Shown here: piece after piece, positions 39,425-48,276 of the stretch
Numbering within the stretch: position 1 is the stretch's first letter
Layout: each line of letters begins with the position of its first letter
NCBI GenBank assembly: GCA_900199655.1
Contig: FZRE01000007.1
Location: forward strand, 101,371-165,370
Source: Prevotellaceae bacterium KH2P17
Lineage (GTDB): Bacteria > Bacteroidota > Bacteroidia > Bacteroidales > Bacteroidaceae
DNA length: 64,000 bases
Reading direction: 5' to 3'
Notes under the pieces: generated by a model
Database searches by the model: none
The model's input: the letters and a program-made list of their open reading frames with translations, nothing else
What the model was told of the DNA's origin: nothing
Program-made: the position numbers and the translations under genes

Positions 39425-41053
39425 ATGAAAAAATTGAAGTCAGCAACCGCTGCTCTGCTCCTCCTGCTGCTCTGCCTGGGCCCGCACAAGGCCACGGCAC
39501 AGGTAATTCCTGCTCCCGTACGGCAGGAAGCGCGGCAAGGAACCTTCGACCTTTCGGCCGCAACCCGTCTCTACACCAACCTCAAAGGCCGCGAGCGCCG
39601 CCACTTCAGGGCCTATCTCGCCACGCTGCCCCTTACCTTTGCCAAGGGCCGCGCACGCGATGAGCAAGGCACCCTGAGGCTCATCAAGACGCCGCTCTCC
39701 GATACCGCCAACCCCGAAGCCTACCGCCTGAGCGTTACCCCGCAAGGAGCAACCATCAGGGCCAACACCTCGGCAGGCCTCTTCTACGGCTTCCAGACGC
39801 TGCTCCAGCTGGGTACACAGCGCGGAGAGACCATGAGCGTGCCCTGTACGGAGGTGAGCGACGAGCCGCGTTTTGCCTGGCGCGGGTTCGAACTCGACAT
39901 AGCGCGCCACTTCTTCGACAAGAACTTCATCAAGAAACAAATCCGGGCGCTGGCCCGATACAAGATTAACGTGCTGCATCTGCACCTGGCCGACAACGGC
40001 GGATGGCGCCTCGAAATCAAGAAATACCCGCAACTGACCGAGAAGGCCGCCTGGCGCACGGCCTCCGACTGGGAGCAGTGGCACCGCCGACCCGAAACGC
40101 GCATCTACTGTACAGCGGACACTCCGGGCGCCTACGGCGGCTATCTGACGCAGCGCGACGCCCGCGAAATCGTGGAATATGCCGCCATCCACCACATGGA
40201 AGTAGTGCCCGAGTTCGACGTTCCGGGCCACAACGGCGAGGTGTTCTGGGCCTTTCCGGAGCTGGCCTGCCCCGGGCAGACGGGCTTCACCAGCTCCGAA
40301 CTCTGCATAGGCAACGAGAAGAGCTTCACCGTTTACGAGAACGTACTGCGCGAGGTGATGCGTATCTTCCCCTCCCGCTACATACACATGGGCGGCGACG
40401 AGGCCGTGCGCAGCCGCTGGGAAGCCTGCCCGCTATGCCGGGAGCGCATGGCCCGCGAGCACATTGCCGACGTGGCAGGGCTGCAGAACTACATGATGCT
40501 GCGCATGGAGCGCTTCCTCAACCGCCACGGCCGCACCATGATAGGCTGGGATGAGGTGCTCGAAGGCGACATATCGCAGACTGCCGTCATCATGTCATGG
40601 CGCGGCACGGGCGCTGCAGCCGAGCAGGCACGCCGCCGGGGCAACAAGGTCATCATGTCGCCCACGGCCTACTGCTACCTTGATTACTATCAGGACGAGT
40701 ACAAAACCGAACCTCGCGCCATCGGAGGTTACGTTCCTCTGGAGAAGACTTACAGCTTCGACCCCGACCCGGAGAACTCGGGAGCCGTGATAGGCGTGCA
40801 GGGCAACCTCTGGACAGAGTTCGTTGAAACGCCCAGCCACGCCGAACACATGATGTATCCGCGCATGCTCGCCGTGGCCGAAGACGGCTGGACGCCGCAA
40901 AGCAGGAAAGACTATGCCGACTTCCACGCCCGCGCCCTGCAGGCCGTAAGCTGGCTGCAGGCCAGGGGTTACAGCCCCTTCGACCTCAAGAACGAACTGG
41001 GCAAGCGCAGCGAACGCTTCCCCTGGGGCTGGGAGTACAACGAGACAGAATAA
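39425..41053 (+). CDS. GH20 beta-N-acetylhexosaminidase (second copy)
   Basis: 542 residues from the ATG at 39425, signal peptide about 1-26. The GH20b domain precedes the catalytic barrel with LHLHLADNGGWRLEIKKYP and the Asp-Glu pair in MGGDEAVRSRW (Asp325, Glu326). Compared with the first copy it has a longer DWEQWHRRPETRIYCTAD insertion near 205-225. The upstream frame runs through a family A repeat and is non-coding. The neighbouring lipoprotein starts 26 bases later. Confidence 0.95.
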   Translation: MKKLKSATAALLLLLLCLGPHKATAQVIPAPVRQEARQGTFDLSAATRLYTNLKGRERRHFRAYLATLPLTFAKGRARDEQGTLRLIKTPLSDTANPEAYRLSVTPQGATIRANTSAGLFYGFQTLLQLGTQRGETMSVPCTEVSDEPRFAWRGFELDIARHFFDKNFIKKQIRALARYKINVLHLHLADNGGWRLEIKKYPQLTEKAAWRTASDWEQWHRRPETRIYCTADTPGAYGGYLTQRDAREIVEYAAIHHMEVVPEFDVPGHNGEVFWAFPELACPGQTGFTSSELCIGNEKSFTVYENVLREVMRIFPSRYIHMGGDEAVRSRWEACPLCRERMAREHIADVAGLQNYMMLRMERFLNRHGRTMIGWDEVLEGDISQTAVIMSWRGTGAAAEQARRRGNKVIMSPTAYCYLDYYQDEYKTEPRAIGGYVPLEKTYSFDPDPENSGAVIGVQGNLWTEFVETPSHAEHMMYPRMLAVAEDGWTPQSRKDYADFHARALQAVSWLQARGYSPFDLKNELGKRSERFPWGWEYNETE

Positions 41054-41079
41054 CCACCACATAGCTACACCAAACGCAG

Positions 41080-41772
41080 ATGAAAAACATTTGGACACTC
41101 ATGCTTGCCTGCTGCCTCCTGGCAGCATGCCGCCCGCAGGCTCCCAAGCCGGCAGAAGTGGCGCCGTTTGCCGCCGACTCGGCCGCAGCCGAACCCCTGC
41201 CGCCGGCCGTGAGGATAGCCGACACCAAATACGAGCAGACCACCGGCCGCCGTCTGCCGTCGGTCATGCGGCTGGAAGTGAGCCAAGGCGGACAGCTCAT
41301 ACAGAACATCGACCACGCCTTCCGATGGGATGACGAGCCCGTGAACCCTGAAGATGCGGGCAAGATAACCTACCGCGACGTGAACTTCGACAACAACCCG
41401 GACCTTCTCATATCGCTTGGCTCGTACGGAAACCAGGGCGTACAGTACTACGATTGCTACCTGTGGGACAGCGCCTTGCACCGGTTCAACCCCGAACCCA
41501 CGTTCCGCGACATCGGCAACCCACTGGTCAGCGAGAAGTACCGCTGCATAGTTTCGCGCCAGCGCGTGTCGGCCGCCGAGTACGCCTGGCGCCTCTACGT
41601 GTACGCCAACCGCCGCTTTGAGCTCACGGAGATGGCCTCCGTGGAGTACGACGTCCACCAGTCAACCTTCTACTCCCTGTGGCGCGTGCAGGGCGGCAGC
41701 CTCAACCCGGTGCTGCAACACGTTGCCCCTGACCGCCTGCCGGCCAAGTGGAAGGAGCTGGTGCAGCTCTGA
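41080..41772 (+). CDS. Lipoprotein of unknown function (VCBS/FG-GAP-like)
   Basis: 230 residues. The lipoprotein signal ends LLAAC at Cys17. After a proline/alanine-rich linker, the segment ITYRDVNFDNNPDLLISLGSYGNQGVQYYDCYLWD resembles the calcium-binding-type D-x-N-x-D loops of bacterial XAC2610/FG-GAP-like lipoproteins. The C-terminal half is beta-rich. Function unknown. It likely shares a transcript with the second GH20. Confidence 0.75.
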   Translation: MKNIWTLMLACCLLAACRPQAPKPAEVAPFAADSAAAEPLPPAVRIADTKYEQTTGRRLPSVMRLEVSQGGQLIQNIDHAFRWDDEPVNPEDAGKITYRDVNFDNNPDLLISLGSYGNQGVQYYDCYLWDSALHRFNPEPTFRDIGNPLVSEKYRCIVSRQRVSAAEYAWRLYVYANRRFELTEMASVEYDVHQSTFYSLWRVQGGSLNPVLQHVAPDRLPAKWKELVQL

Positions 41773-41839
41773 ACCCTCACTGCAAGTCCCGCTCCGTCTT
41801 CACTCTCCCGCCCTCCGGGGTTGCTGAAGAATACCTTCG

Positions 41840-41911
41840 GGAACTTTCGACACGTGTCGCACGATTGTGTGACACCTGTCGAATTCGTATGCGACACGTG
41901 TCGAAAGTTCC
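41840..41911. repeat. Family A repeat, copy 4
   Basis: 72 bp framed by GGAACTTTCG and CGAAAGTTCC. The outer dyads both read CGACACGTGTCG; the middle one is TGACACCTGTCG. Spacing is 22 bp. Between here and 42060 there is no gene. Confidence 0.9.
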
Positions 41912-42069
41912 TGATCCTATCCTTCAACACCGAAGAAACACATCTCCAAAAACCTTACATACGCCGTAATCGCCATGTACACGGCATTTGCAATGCCTTT
42001 GGTGCTTTATTTTTACAATGCTTTTGCAAACCATTGCACAAATTAAAATATTTATTTTAGTTAAAATAC

Positions 42070-42100
42070 TTTGTCCGTATAAATATTTAAACTATATTTG
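42070..42100 (+). promoter_or_regulatory. Promoter of the small peptide-fimbrillin unit
   Basis: TTTG (42070-42073), 19 bases, TATATTTG (42093-42100). The leader is about 135 bases. Confidence 0.75.
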
Positions 42101-42239
42101 CTGCAAATACACATTATATTAACGCGTTAGAGAGTTTTATTATATAGGTATGCCGACAGCCGACAGAACGGATGGTCATACGCCGTTCTCAATTTGTCGG
42201 ACATATCCTCATACTATCAAAAATCTAAAACAAAAAGAG

Positions 42240-42473
42240 ATGATTACAAAACGACAAGAAAAAAATTACGCAGAGTACGTAACGCCTCAATGTTATATCA
42301 TGCGCGCTGAAACGGAAAGTTTTATTTGTACTTCGGTAACTCCGAACGCCAATGGAAGTGGTAGCGAGGGCTGGAACGGGGAAACCAGCCACGAAGGAGG
42401 TACCGGTTACCTTGGCGGGGACGATGACGTTGCGCCTGGAAAAGTTAATCCCTGGGCAAACGAAGAACCCTAA
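42240..42473 (+). CDS. 77-residue small protein upstream of a fimbrillin gene
   Basis: MITKRQEKNYAEYVTPQCY begins it; the centre (RAETESFICTS) carries the E-x-x-x-C-x-S type core I associate with short Bacteroidales proteins, and the rest is glycine-, asparagine- and acid-rich, ending WANEEP. No signal peptide or membrane segment. An upstream start at 42150 is less likely given the A-rich bases directly before 42240. It follows a strong promoter, and a hairpin with a T-run separates it from the fimbrillin-like gene. Function unknown; an exported or modified peptide is possible but unproven. Confidence 0.6.
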   Translation: MITKRQEKNYAEYVTPQCYIMRAETESFICTSVTPNANGSGSEGWNGETSHEGGTGYLGGDDDVAPGKVNPWANEEP

Positions 42474-42484
42474 ACAACAGCCAT

Positions 42485-42533
42485 AGGAGTTACAGAAACC
42501 TGCAAAAGAACATGTTTCCCGCCTCCTGTTTTT
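42485..42533 (+). terminator. Possible attenuator/terminator between small peptide and fimbrillin
   Basis: AGGAG/CTCCT outer and GAAAC/GTTTC inner arms, followed by TTTTT at 42529-42533. Read-through would explain a higher dose of the small peptide than of the fimbrillin-like protein. Confidence 0.45.
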
Positions 42534-42568
42534 AAACGAACGAGAAAAGAAAAACAGAAAACAACAAA

Positions 42569-44245
42569 ATGAGAAGAACTTACTTAAAATCATTCCTACG
42601 CTCTGCCTGCCTCATGCTTGCAGGAGGAGCCATTCTTGCCGGCTGCTCCAACGACGACAGCTCGGACGCTGCAACCAACGCAAAGATTGACATGGCCAGC
42701 GGTATAGAATTCAAACTGGACTTTGCCGACTATGGTGAAGACATCGAAGTAACGGGCACCCGCGCCGCTGCAGCTGTACAACCAACAGCTACGGAGACCG
42801 TAGAACTGGGCAACGATCTGTTTGCCGAGGTTACCGTACAGCGCGACACAGAGGCCGTTCCCGCACAGTCAAAGGCCGCCACGCGCTCCATGAATAATGG
42901 CACCTACACCATGGTAGCTTACCAGAACGGCGTAATGAAAGGCGAGGTGACGGGCACCGTGGCCGGCGGAACATTCACTGCAACAAGCAGCAACCCCGCT
43001 ATCCAGCTCACGCCGGGCACCTACGACTTCGTTTGTTACAACGACAAGGTTACGCGCAGCGGCGACCAGCTGACCGTGGAGCGTGCCGACGCAGGCGAAG
43101 CACTCATTGGCCGCGTTACCAATGTTGCGGTAAAGGGCGAGAAACAGCAGGTGACATTCACCATGAAGCACGCCGGCGCCCGCATGCGTATTAAGCTAAC
43201 AGGCTACATGGCCATGCACAACGCCATCAAGGCAACCGTATCTTCCGATGACGCCGCACCCGCTACAGCTACTTACGACATGCTGACAGGTACTTATTCC
43301 TACACGAACGGACCGCTCGCTACCGATGAATACGAGTTCCCGCTGAATGAGAAAGACATCCTTCAGGCTTCGAAATTTACTTCCGTAAGCAACAGCTATC
43401 AGTACTTCATGGCAGGTACCGATGGTTCCAAGCTGAAACTCAGCTTTACCGGTGGTAACTACTACTTCAAGGAACTGGCAGGAAAAACAATAGAACTCAA
43501 TCCCGAACCGGCCCTGCAAATGGAGCAGAACGGCTCGTATCTGGTCAACGTGAAGCTGAAATACGATTTCTATTACCTCTACAGCGACGGCACCGTAGGG
43601 CGCTTGTCGGCCAATGCGGACAAGACGCCTGTGGGCATCGTGGTGAGCAGAAGCAAACGATTGGCCTGCGCTTTGAAGAAAGAAGAGTTGCGTTTCTGGT
43701 GCAGCGGTAGCGAAAACTATAAACAAAGCAACTACCGACTCGTAACAACTTTGGCTGAAAGTCTCACCGACATGGATGGAGAGAAATACACCTGGGAGCC
43801 CAGCGGCAGCCTTGACGGCGTGACCGTAAAGGCTAACGAGAAAGAAAGATTTCCCGCTTTTTACGGTGCTGCGCACTTTGACCCGGGCGTAGAACTCACA
43901 GGTGGACTGGAGAACAAGCGCTGGTTTGCCCCCAGCATAGGCCAACTCATGTATCTGATAACCGGCCTCGGAGGCGGCAGTTACGACGAAGCAGCCAGCC
44001 ATCCGAATTATTCAGGAGCATATCCTAACAATTGGGATGTTGCATTTCATGGCGAGCTGCTCAATGCGGGCTTCCTGCAAGTTGGCTATCAAAGCACCTA
44101 CTATTCTAATGTAGGCAGTGGAACATCCAGTACAGAAACATCAAGAGAAAGCTATGCTTCCATCAGTTGGTACCCTGAAAAATTCAGTATATCCAGCTAT
44201 GGCAAGTCTGGCAATCCGAATTTCTATCCGTTCATCAACTACTAA
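42569..44245 (+). CDS. Fimbrillin-family surface lipoprotein
   Basis: 558 residues. The lipoprotein signal ends ILAGCSNDDSSD at Cys26, with acidic residues after it. The N-terminal half (about 40-340) has the beta-rich pattern of fimbrillin/Mfa-like proteins, including the GTRAA stretch, where the mature N-terminus would be made after arginine-specific cleavage in classical fimbrillins, and FTMKHAGARMRIKLTGY. The C-terminal part (NKRWFAPSIGQLMYLITGLGG) resembles the DUF1566-like tips of adhesive subunits. It is probably a fimbrial or surface adhesin subunit; two terminator hairpins follow. Confidence 0.8.
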   Translation: MRRTYLKSFLRSACLMLAGGAILAGCSNDDSSDAATNAKIDMASGIEFKLDFADYGEDIEVTGTRAAAAVQPTATETVELGNDLFAEVTVQRDTEAVPAQSKAATRSMNNGTYTMVAYQNGVMKGEVTGTVAGGTFTATSSNPAIQLTPGTYDFVCYNDKVTRSGDQLTVERADAGEALIGRVTNVAVKGEKQQVTFTMKHAGARMRIKLTGYMAMHNAIKATVSSDDAAPATATYDMLTGTYSYTNGPLATDEYEFPLNEKDILQASKFTSVSNSYQYFMAGTDGSKLKLSFTGGNYYFKELAGKTIELNPEPALQMEQNGSYLVNVKLKYDFYYLYSDGTVGRLSANADKTPVGIVVSRSKRLACALKKEELRFWCSGSENYKQSNYRLVTTLAESLTDMDGEKYTWEPSGSLDGVTVKANEKERFPAFYGAAHFDPGVELTGGLENKRWFAPSIGQLMYLITGLGGGSYDEAASHPNYSGAYPNNWDVAFHGELLNAGFLQVGYQSTYYSNVGSGTSSTETSRESYASISWYPEKFSISSYGKSGNPNFYPFINY

Positions 44246-44301
44246 AGTACGCTCCTGCCATCAGCTTTTGCGCCTGCAAGGCAGGCAGAAATAACTTCTC
44301 G

Positions 44302-44342
44302 GCCTCCTCCTGCTATCCTTTCAAGGTGCCGGAGGAGGCTTT
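44302..44342 (+). terminator. First hairpin behind the fimbrillin-like gene
   Basis: GCCTCCTCC (44302-44310) with GGAGGAGGC (44331-44339), followed by TTTC. Confidence 0.65.
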
Positions 44343-44352
44343 CGCGTTCCTT

Positions 44353-44401
44353 GCTCCGCCCGCTCCAGCCTGATGCCGGATGGGGGCGGGGCGCTTTTTT
44401 T
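44353..44401 (+). terminator. Second, stronger terminator behind the fimbrillin-like gene
   Basis: GCTCCGCCC (44353-44361) pairs with GGGCGGGGC (44384-44392), followed by GC and seven T. Confidence 0.85.
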
Positions 44402-44412
44402 AGTGAAAACAT

Positions 44413-44443
44413 TTTGCTGTCTCGTTTTTATTTGCTTTCTTTG
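44413..44443 (+). promoter_or_regulatory. Promoter of the korAB operon
   Basis: TTTG (44413-44416), 19 bases, TTTCTTTG (44436-44443), one mismatch in the -7 box; 38 bases before the ATG at 44482. Confidence 0.55.
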
Positions 44444-44481
44444 CACCTAATCTAATCAAACAGATAAAAACCGAGAAAACA

Positions 44482-46377
44482 ATGGCTGACGAATTGGAAG
44501 TCAAGCAACTCGACCAAGTCGTGGTTCGCTTTTCAGGAGATTCCGGCGATGGAATGCAGCTCGCCGGAAACATCTTCTCAACTATTTCTGCAACGGTGGG
44601 TAACGGCATCTCTACGTTTCCTGACTATCCGGCCGACATCCGCGCCCCGCAAGGCTCGCTGACGGGCGTCTCCGGGTTCCAGGTTCACATTGGCCAGGGC
44701 CGCGTCTACACGCCGGGCGACCGCTGCGACGTGCTGGTGGCCATGAACGCTGCAGCGCTCAAGACGCAGTACAAGTACGCCAAGCCGCAGGCAACGATTA
44801 TCATCGACACCGACAGCTTTGGCCCCGCTGACCTGAAGAAGGCCGAGATTACCAGCGACGATTACCTGAAGGAGCTCGGCATAGACCCCGACTGCGTGGT
44901 TGCCTGCCCCATAACGAAGATGGTGAAAAGCTGCCTGGCCGACAGCGGAATGGACAACAAAGCCGTGCTCAAGTGCCGCAACATGTTCGCGCTGGGCATC
45001 GTGTGCTGGCTCTTCAACCGCGACCTGTCGCTGGTTGAGAACTTCCTGCGCGAGAAGTTCGCCCGTAAACCGGAGGTAGCAGAGAACAACATCAAGGTTG
45101 TTAACGCCGGCTACGACTACGGACACAACGTACACGCCAGCGTGCCGGCCACCTACCGCATAGACTCCAAGGTAAAGCAGCCCGGCCGGTACATGGACAT
45201 AACGGGCAACAAGGCCACCGCCTACGGCCTCATAGCGGCCGCCGAGAAGGCCGGACTGAAGCTCTACCTGGGCTCATACCCCATCACTCCGGCCACTGAT
45301 ATTCTGCACGAACTGTCGAAACACAAGTCGTGCAACGTCATCACCGTGCAGGCCGAGGACGAAATATCGGCCTGCGCCAGCGCCGTGGGAGCCGCCTTTG
45401 CGGGCGCACTGGCCGCAACTTCAACCTCCGGACCGGGCCTCTGCCTAAAGTCGGAGGCCATTAACCTGGCCGTAATCGACGAGTTACCGCTCGTGGTTAT
45501 CGACGTTCAGCGCGGCGGACCATCGACCGGACTGCCCACCAAGAGCGAACAAACCGACCTGCTGCAGGCCCTCTACGGCCGCAACGGCGAGAGTCCGATG
45601 CCCGTCATAGCCGCCACAAGCCCCACCGACTGCTTCGACGCGGCCTTCATGGCAGCCAAGATAGCCCTCGAACACCTCACTCCGGTAACGCTGCTCACCG
45701 ACGCCTTCATCGCCAACGGCTCCGCTGCATGGCGCTTACCCAACATTGACGAGCTGCCGGAGATACACCCCCACTACGCCACTCACGAGCAGAAGTACAA
45801 GTACACGCCCTATGCACGCGACCCGGAGACGCAGGCACGCTACTGGGCCGTGCCCGGACAGGAAGGCTACGAGCACATTCTGGGCGGGCTGGAGAAAGAC
45901 GGAGAGACCGGAGCCATATCTACCGAGCCCGAAAACCACGACAAGATGGACCACCTGCGCTACGAGAAAGTGGCCAAGATAAAGGTGCCCGACGTGGAGG
46001 TTCAGGGCGATGCAGACGATGCCGAGCTGCTTATCGTGGGCTTCGGCTCCACCTACGGCCACCTCTTCACGGCCATGGAGGCGCTGCGGGCCAAAGGCCA
46101 CAAGGTGGCGCTGGCACAGCTCAAGTACATCAACCCGCTGCCCAAGAACGTGGCCAGCGTGCTCACAAGCTACCCCAAGGTGGTGGTGGCCGAGCAGAAC
46201 CTCGGTCAGCTGGCCGCCCTGCTGCGCATTCGCATCAACAACTTCGCCCCCTACCAGTACAACCAAGTAAAGGGTCAGCCTTTCGTAGTGCGTGAACTCG
46301 TGGCCCAATTCGAGAACATCATCATGACCGATGACAACCGAAGCGCCAAGAAAACCTACCGAGACAACATCGTATAA
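44482..46377 (+). CDS. korA: 2-oxoacid:ferredoxin oxidoreductase, fused gamma-alpha subunit (KorA-type)
   Basis: 631 residues. An N-terminal gamma domain (about 1-190: VRFSGDSGDGMQLAGNIFS) is fused to the alpha-type pyrimidine-binding domain (TSTSGPGLCLKSEAINLAVI; VQRGGPSTGLPTKSEQTDL) and a C-terminal transketolase-like domain. With KorB it oxidises 2-oxoglutarate (or another 2-oxoacid) with CoA to the acyl-CoA and reduced ferredoxin. The CPITKM stretch and length match the 2-oxoglutarate type. Operon with korB (25 bases apart). Confidence 0.93.
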   Translation: MADELEVKQLDQVVVRFSGDSGDGMQLAGNIFSTISATVGNGISTFPDYPADIRAPQGSLTGVSGFQVHIGQGRVYTPGDRCDVLVAMNAAALKTQYKYAKPQATIIIDTDSFGPADLKKAEITSDDYLKELGIDPDCVVACPITKMVKSCLADSGMDNKAVLKCRNMFALGIVCWLFNRDLSLVENFLREKFARKPEVAENNIKVVNAGYDYGHNVHASVPATYRIDSKVKQPGRYMDITGNKATAYGLIAAAEKAGLKLYLGSYPITPATDILHELSKHKSCNVITVQAEDEISACASAVGAAFAGALAATSTSGPGLCLKSEAINLAVIDELPLVVIDVQRGGPSTGLPTKSEQTDLLQALYGRNGESPMPVIAATSPTDCFDAAFMAAKIALEHLTPVTLLTDAFIANGSAAWRLPNIDELPEIHPHYATHEQKYKYTPYARDPETQARYWAVPGQEGYEHILGGLEKDGETGAISTEPENHDKMDHLRYEKVAKIKVPDVEVQGDADDAELLIVGFGSTYGHLFTAMEALRAKGHKVALAQLKYINPLPKNVASVLTSYPKVVVAEQNLGQLAALLRIRINNFAPYQYNQVKGQPFVVRELVAQFENIIMTDDNRSAKKTYRDNIV

Positions 46378-46402
46378 CCATCAACAGGGAAAGGAAAACA
46401 TC

Positions 46403-47413
46403 ATGAACGAATATACAGCACAAGAATACAAGAAAGGCCAGCCACGCTGGTGTCCGGGATGCGGAGACCACTTCTTCCTGGCCAGCCTGTACAAGGCAAT
46501 GGCCGAACTGGGCGTACCGCCCTACCGGACGGCCGTCATCAGCGGCATCGGATGCTCCAGCCGCCTGCCCTACTACACCAATACCTACGCCATGCAGACC
46601 ATCCACGGCCGCGCCGCAGCTGTGGCCACGGGCGCCAAGGTGGTGAATCCGGACCTCGCCGTGTGGCAGATAAGCGGCGACGGCGACGGACTCGCCATCG
46701 GCGGAAACCACTTCATCCACGCCATGCGGCGCAACATCGACCTCAACATGGTGCTGCTCAACAACCGCATCTACGGCCTCACCAAGGGCCAGTATTCGCC
46801 CACGAGCCCGCGCGGGTTCGTGAGCAAGTCGTCGCCCTACGGCACGGTGGAAGACCCCTTCCGCCCGGCAGAGCTCTGCTTCGGTGCCCGCGGCCACTTC
46901 TTTGCACGCGCCGTAGCCAACGACGGGCCCTCAACCATCGAGGTGCTCAAGCGCGCCTACCGGCACAAAGGCGCCTCGGTATGCGAGATACTGCAGAATT
47001 GCGTCATCTTCAACAACGGCGCCTACGACCCCATCTACACCCGCGACGGCCGCAAGACCAACGCCATATACGTGGAAGACGGCAAACCGCTGGTCTTCGG
47101 TGAGCACAACGAGTACGGCCTCATGCAGCAAGGCTTCGGCCTGAAAGTGGTCAAGATAGGCGAAAACGGCGTGACCCTGGGCGACATCCTCATACACGAC
47201 AGCCACTGCGAGGACAACACCCTGCAGCTCAAGCTCGCCATGATGGACAACGAGCACGGCTTCCCCGTGGCCCTGGGCGTTATCCGCGACGTGGAGGCAC
47301 CTACCTACGACGAGGCCGTGAACGCCCAGATAGAGGAGGTGAAGGCCAAGAAAACCTACCACAACTTTACCGAACTGCTCGAGACCAACGACATTTGGGA
47401 GGTGAAGGAGTAG
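46403..47413 (+). CDS. korB: 2-oxoacid:ferredoxin oxidoreductase, beta subunit (KorB-type)
   Basis: 336 residues from the ATG at 46403. The TPP/iron-sulfur subunit is shown by RWCPGCGDHFF (CxxC), SGIGCSSRLPYY, and the TPP-Mg motif ISGDGDGLAIGGNHF...NNRIYGLTKGQYSPTSP. It closes the active site with KorA. The upstream in-frame start at 46331 would overlap korA. No terminator is obvious; a repeat block follows. Confidence 0.93.
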   Translation: MNEYTAQEYKKGQPRWCPGCGDHFFLASLYKAMAELGVPPYRTAVISGIGCSSRLPYYTNTYAMQTIHGRAAAVATGAKVVNPDLAVWQISGDGDGLAIGGNHFIHAMRRNIDLNMVLLNNRIYGLTKGQYSPTSPRGFVSKSSPYGTVEDPFRPAELCFGARGHFFARAVANDGPSTIEVLKRAYRHKGASVCEILQNCVIFNNGAYDPIYTRDGRKTNAIYVEDGKPLVFGEHNEYGLMQQGFGLKVVKIGENGVTLGDILIHDSHCEDNTLQLKLAMMDNEHGFPVALGVIRDVEAPTYDEAVNAQIEEVKAKKTYHNFTELLETNDIWEVKE

Positions 47414-47528
47414 CCCTGTACTCTGCATGCCCCGCTCCTGCTGTCATGCCGCTCTGTTCTTTGAACAAGGCCAGTGGAATTTTAAGACAGAGTAACAGAG
47501 TAGTTTTTTTAGCTGCAGTTATGGGTTA

Positions 47529-47848
47529 AGGACAGAGTAACAGAGTAATCTCTTTTAGTTTGAGTCATGGGACGCGCAAACGATAGATGGAGAGGTAGGC
47601 AGCAATAAACACAGGACAAACCAGTATCCTCCCCTTAGAAAGGGGAGGTTAGGAGGGGATGATGACCGCAGCAAGTAATAGTTAATCTGCAGATGGATTA
47701 TTGTCAGCCTGCAAAGTGGTCATCCCCTCCTCCGCCTCCCCTTTCCAAGGGGAGGATACCAGTTAGTCTTTCTGCAAACTGTTGCTTGCCCATTCCCGCA
47801 ATCAACCAAAGCTGCAGCAGCTGAAAAATTACTCTGTTACTCTGTCTT
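47529..47848. mobile_element. 320-bp palindromic composite element, copy III
   Basis: Left family D arm from 47529 (a further one begins at 47484), forward family B at 47623-47664, reverse B at 47719-47760, right D arm ending 47848. Part order and spacing match copies I and II, though the sequence has diverged. A decayed forward B (47889-47922) follows. No gene is seen from 47414 to 48276. Confidence 0.7.
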
Positions 47849-48002
47849 TAAAAATAATCAACCAACCAGCAGGAAACCAGCAACAGCTTTTCCTCCCCTT
47901 GGAAAAGAGAGGTTAGGAGGGGAAGAGAGAGCCTATCCCCACCCTCCAAAAGGGAGGGAGCAATGATATATAAATCAACAAGTTACAAGTAAGGGAGAAC
48001 AA

Positions 48003-48078
48003 AGGTGCCTTTCAAGCCCCTCGAAGGCCATCTTCAAGCCTCTTGAACGATGCTTTCAAGGAGCTTGAAGCATACCTC
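48003..48078. repeat. Family C repeat, copy 4
   Basis: TTCAAG begins at 48011, 48033 and 48055, exactly 22 bp apart, each followed by a (C/T)TTGAA or TCGAA partner. The outer arm starts AGGTGCCTTTCAAG. Confidence 0.9.
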
Positions 48079-48234
48079 CATGATGCTTAGAGCCAAACTG
48101 CTACTCCGCCAAGACTCCAAAGAGACCATACAACTGCATAGTCAAAGCATAAAAAAAACACTCTGTCAACCCGCCTTCTGCATAAGAGCTAAGGATGACA
48201 GAATGATATATGAGAAGCATGATGCCGGCATGCA

Positions 48235-48270
48235 ATCGGCCCGCAGCTACAGGTTGTGCTGCGGGCCGAT
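48235..48270. terminator. 13-bp hairpin behind the glutaminase-family gene
   Basis: ATCGGCCCGCAGC (48235-48247) pairs perfectly with GCTGCGGGCCGAT (48258-48270), six bases from the stop codon of the minus-strand gene. No T-run. Confidence 0.6.
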
Positions 48271-48276
48271 GTGTTC

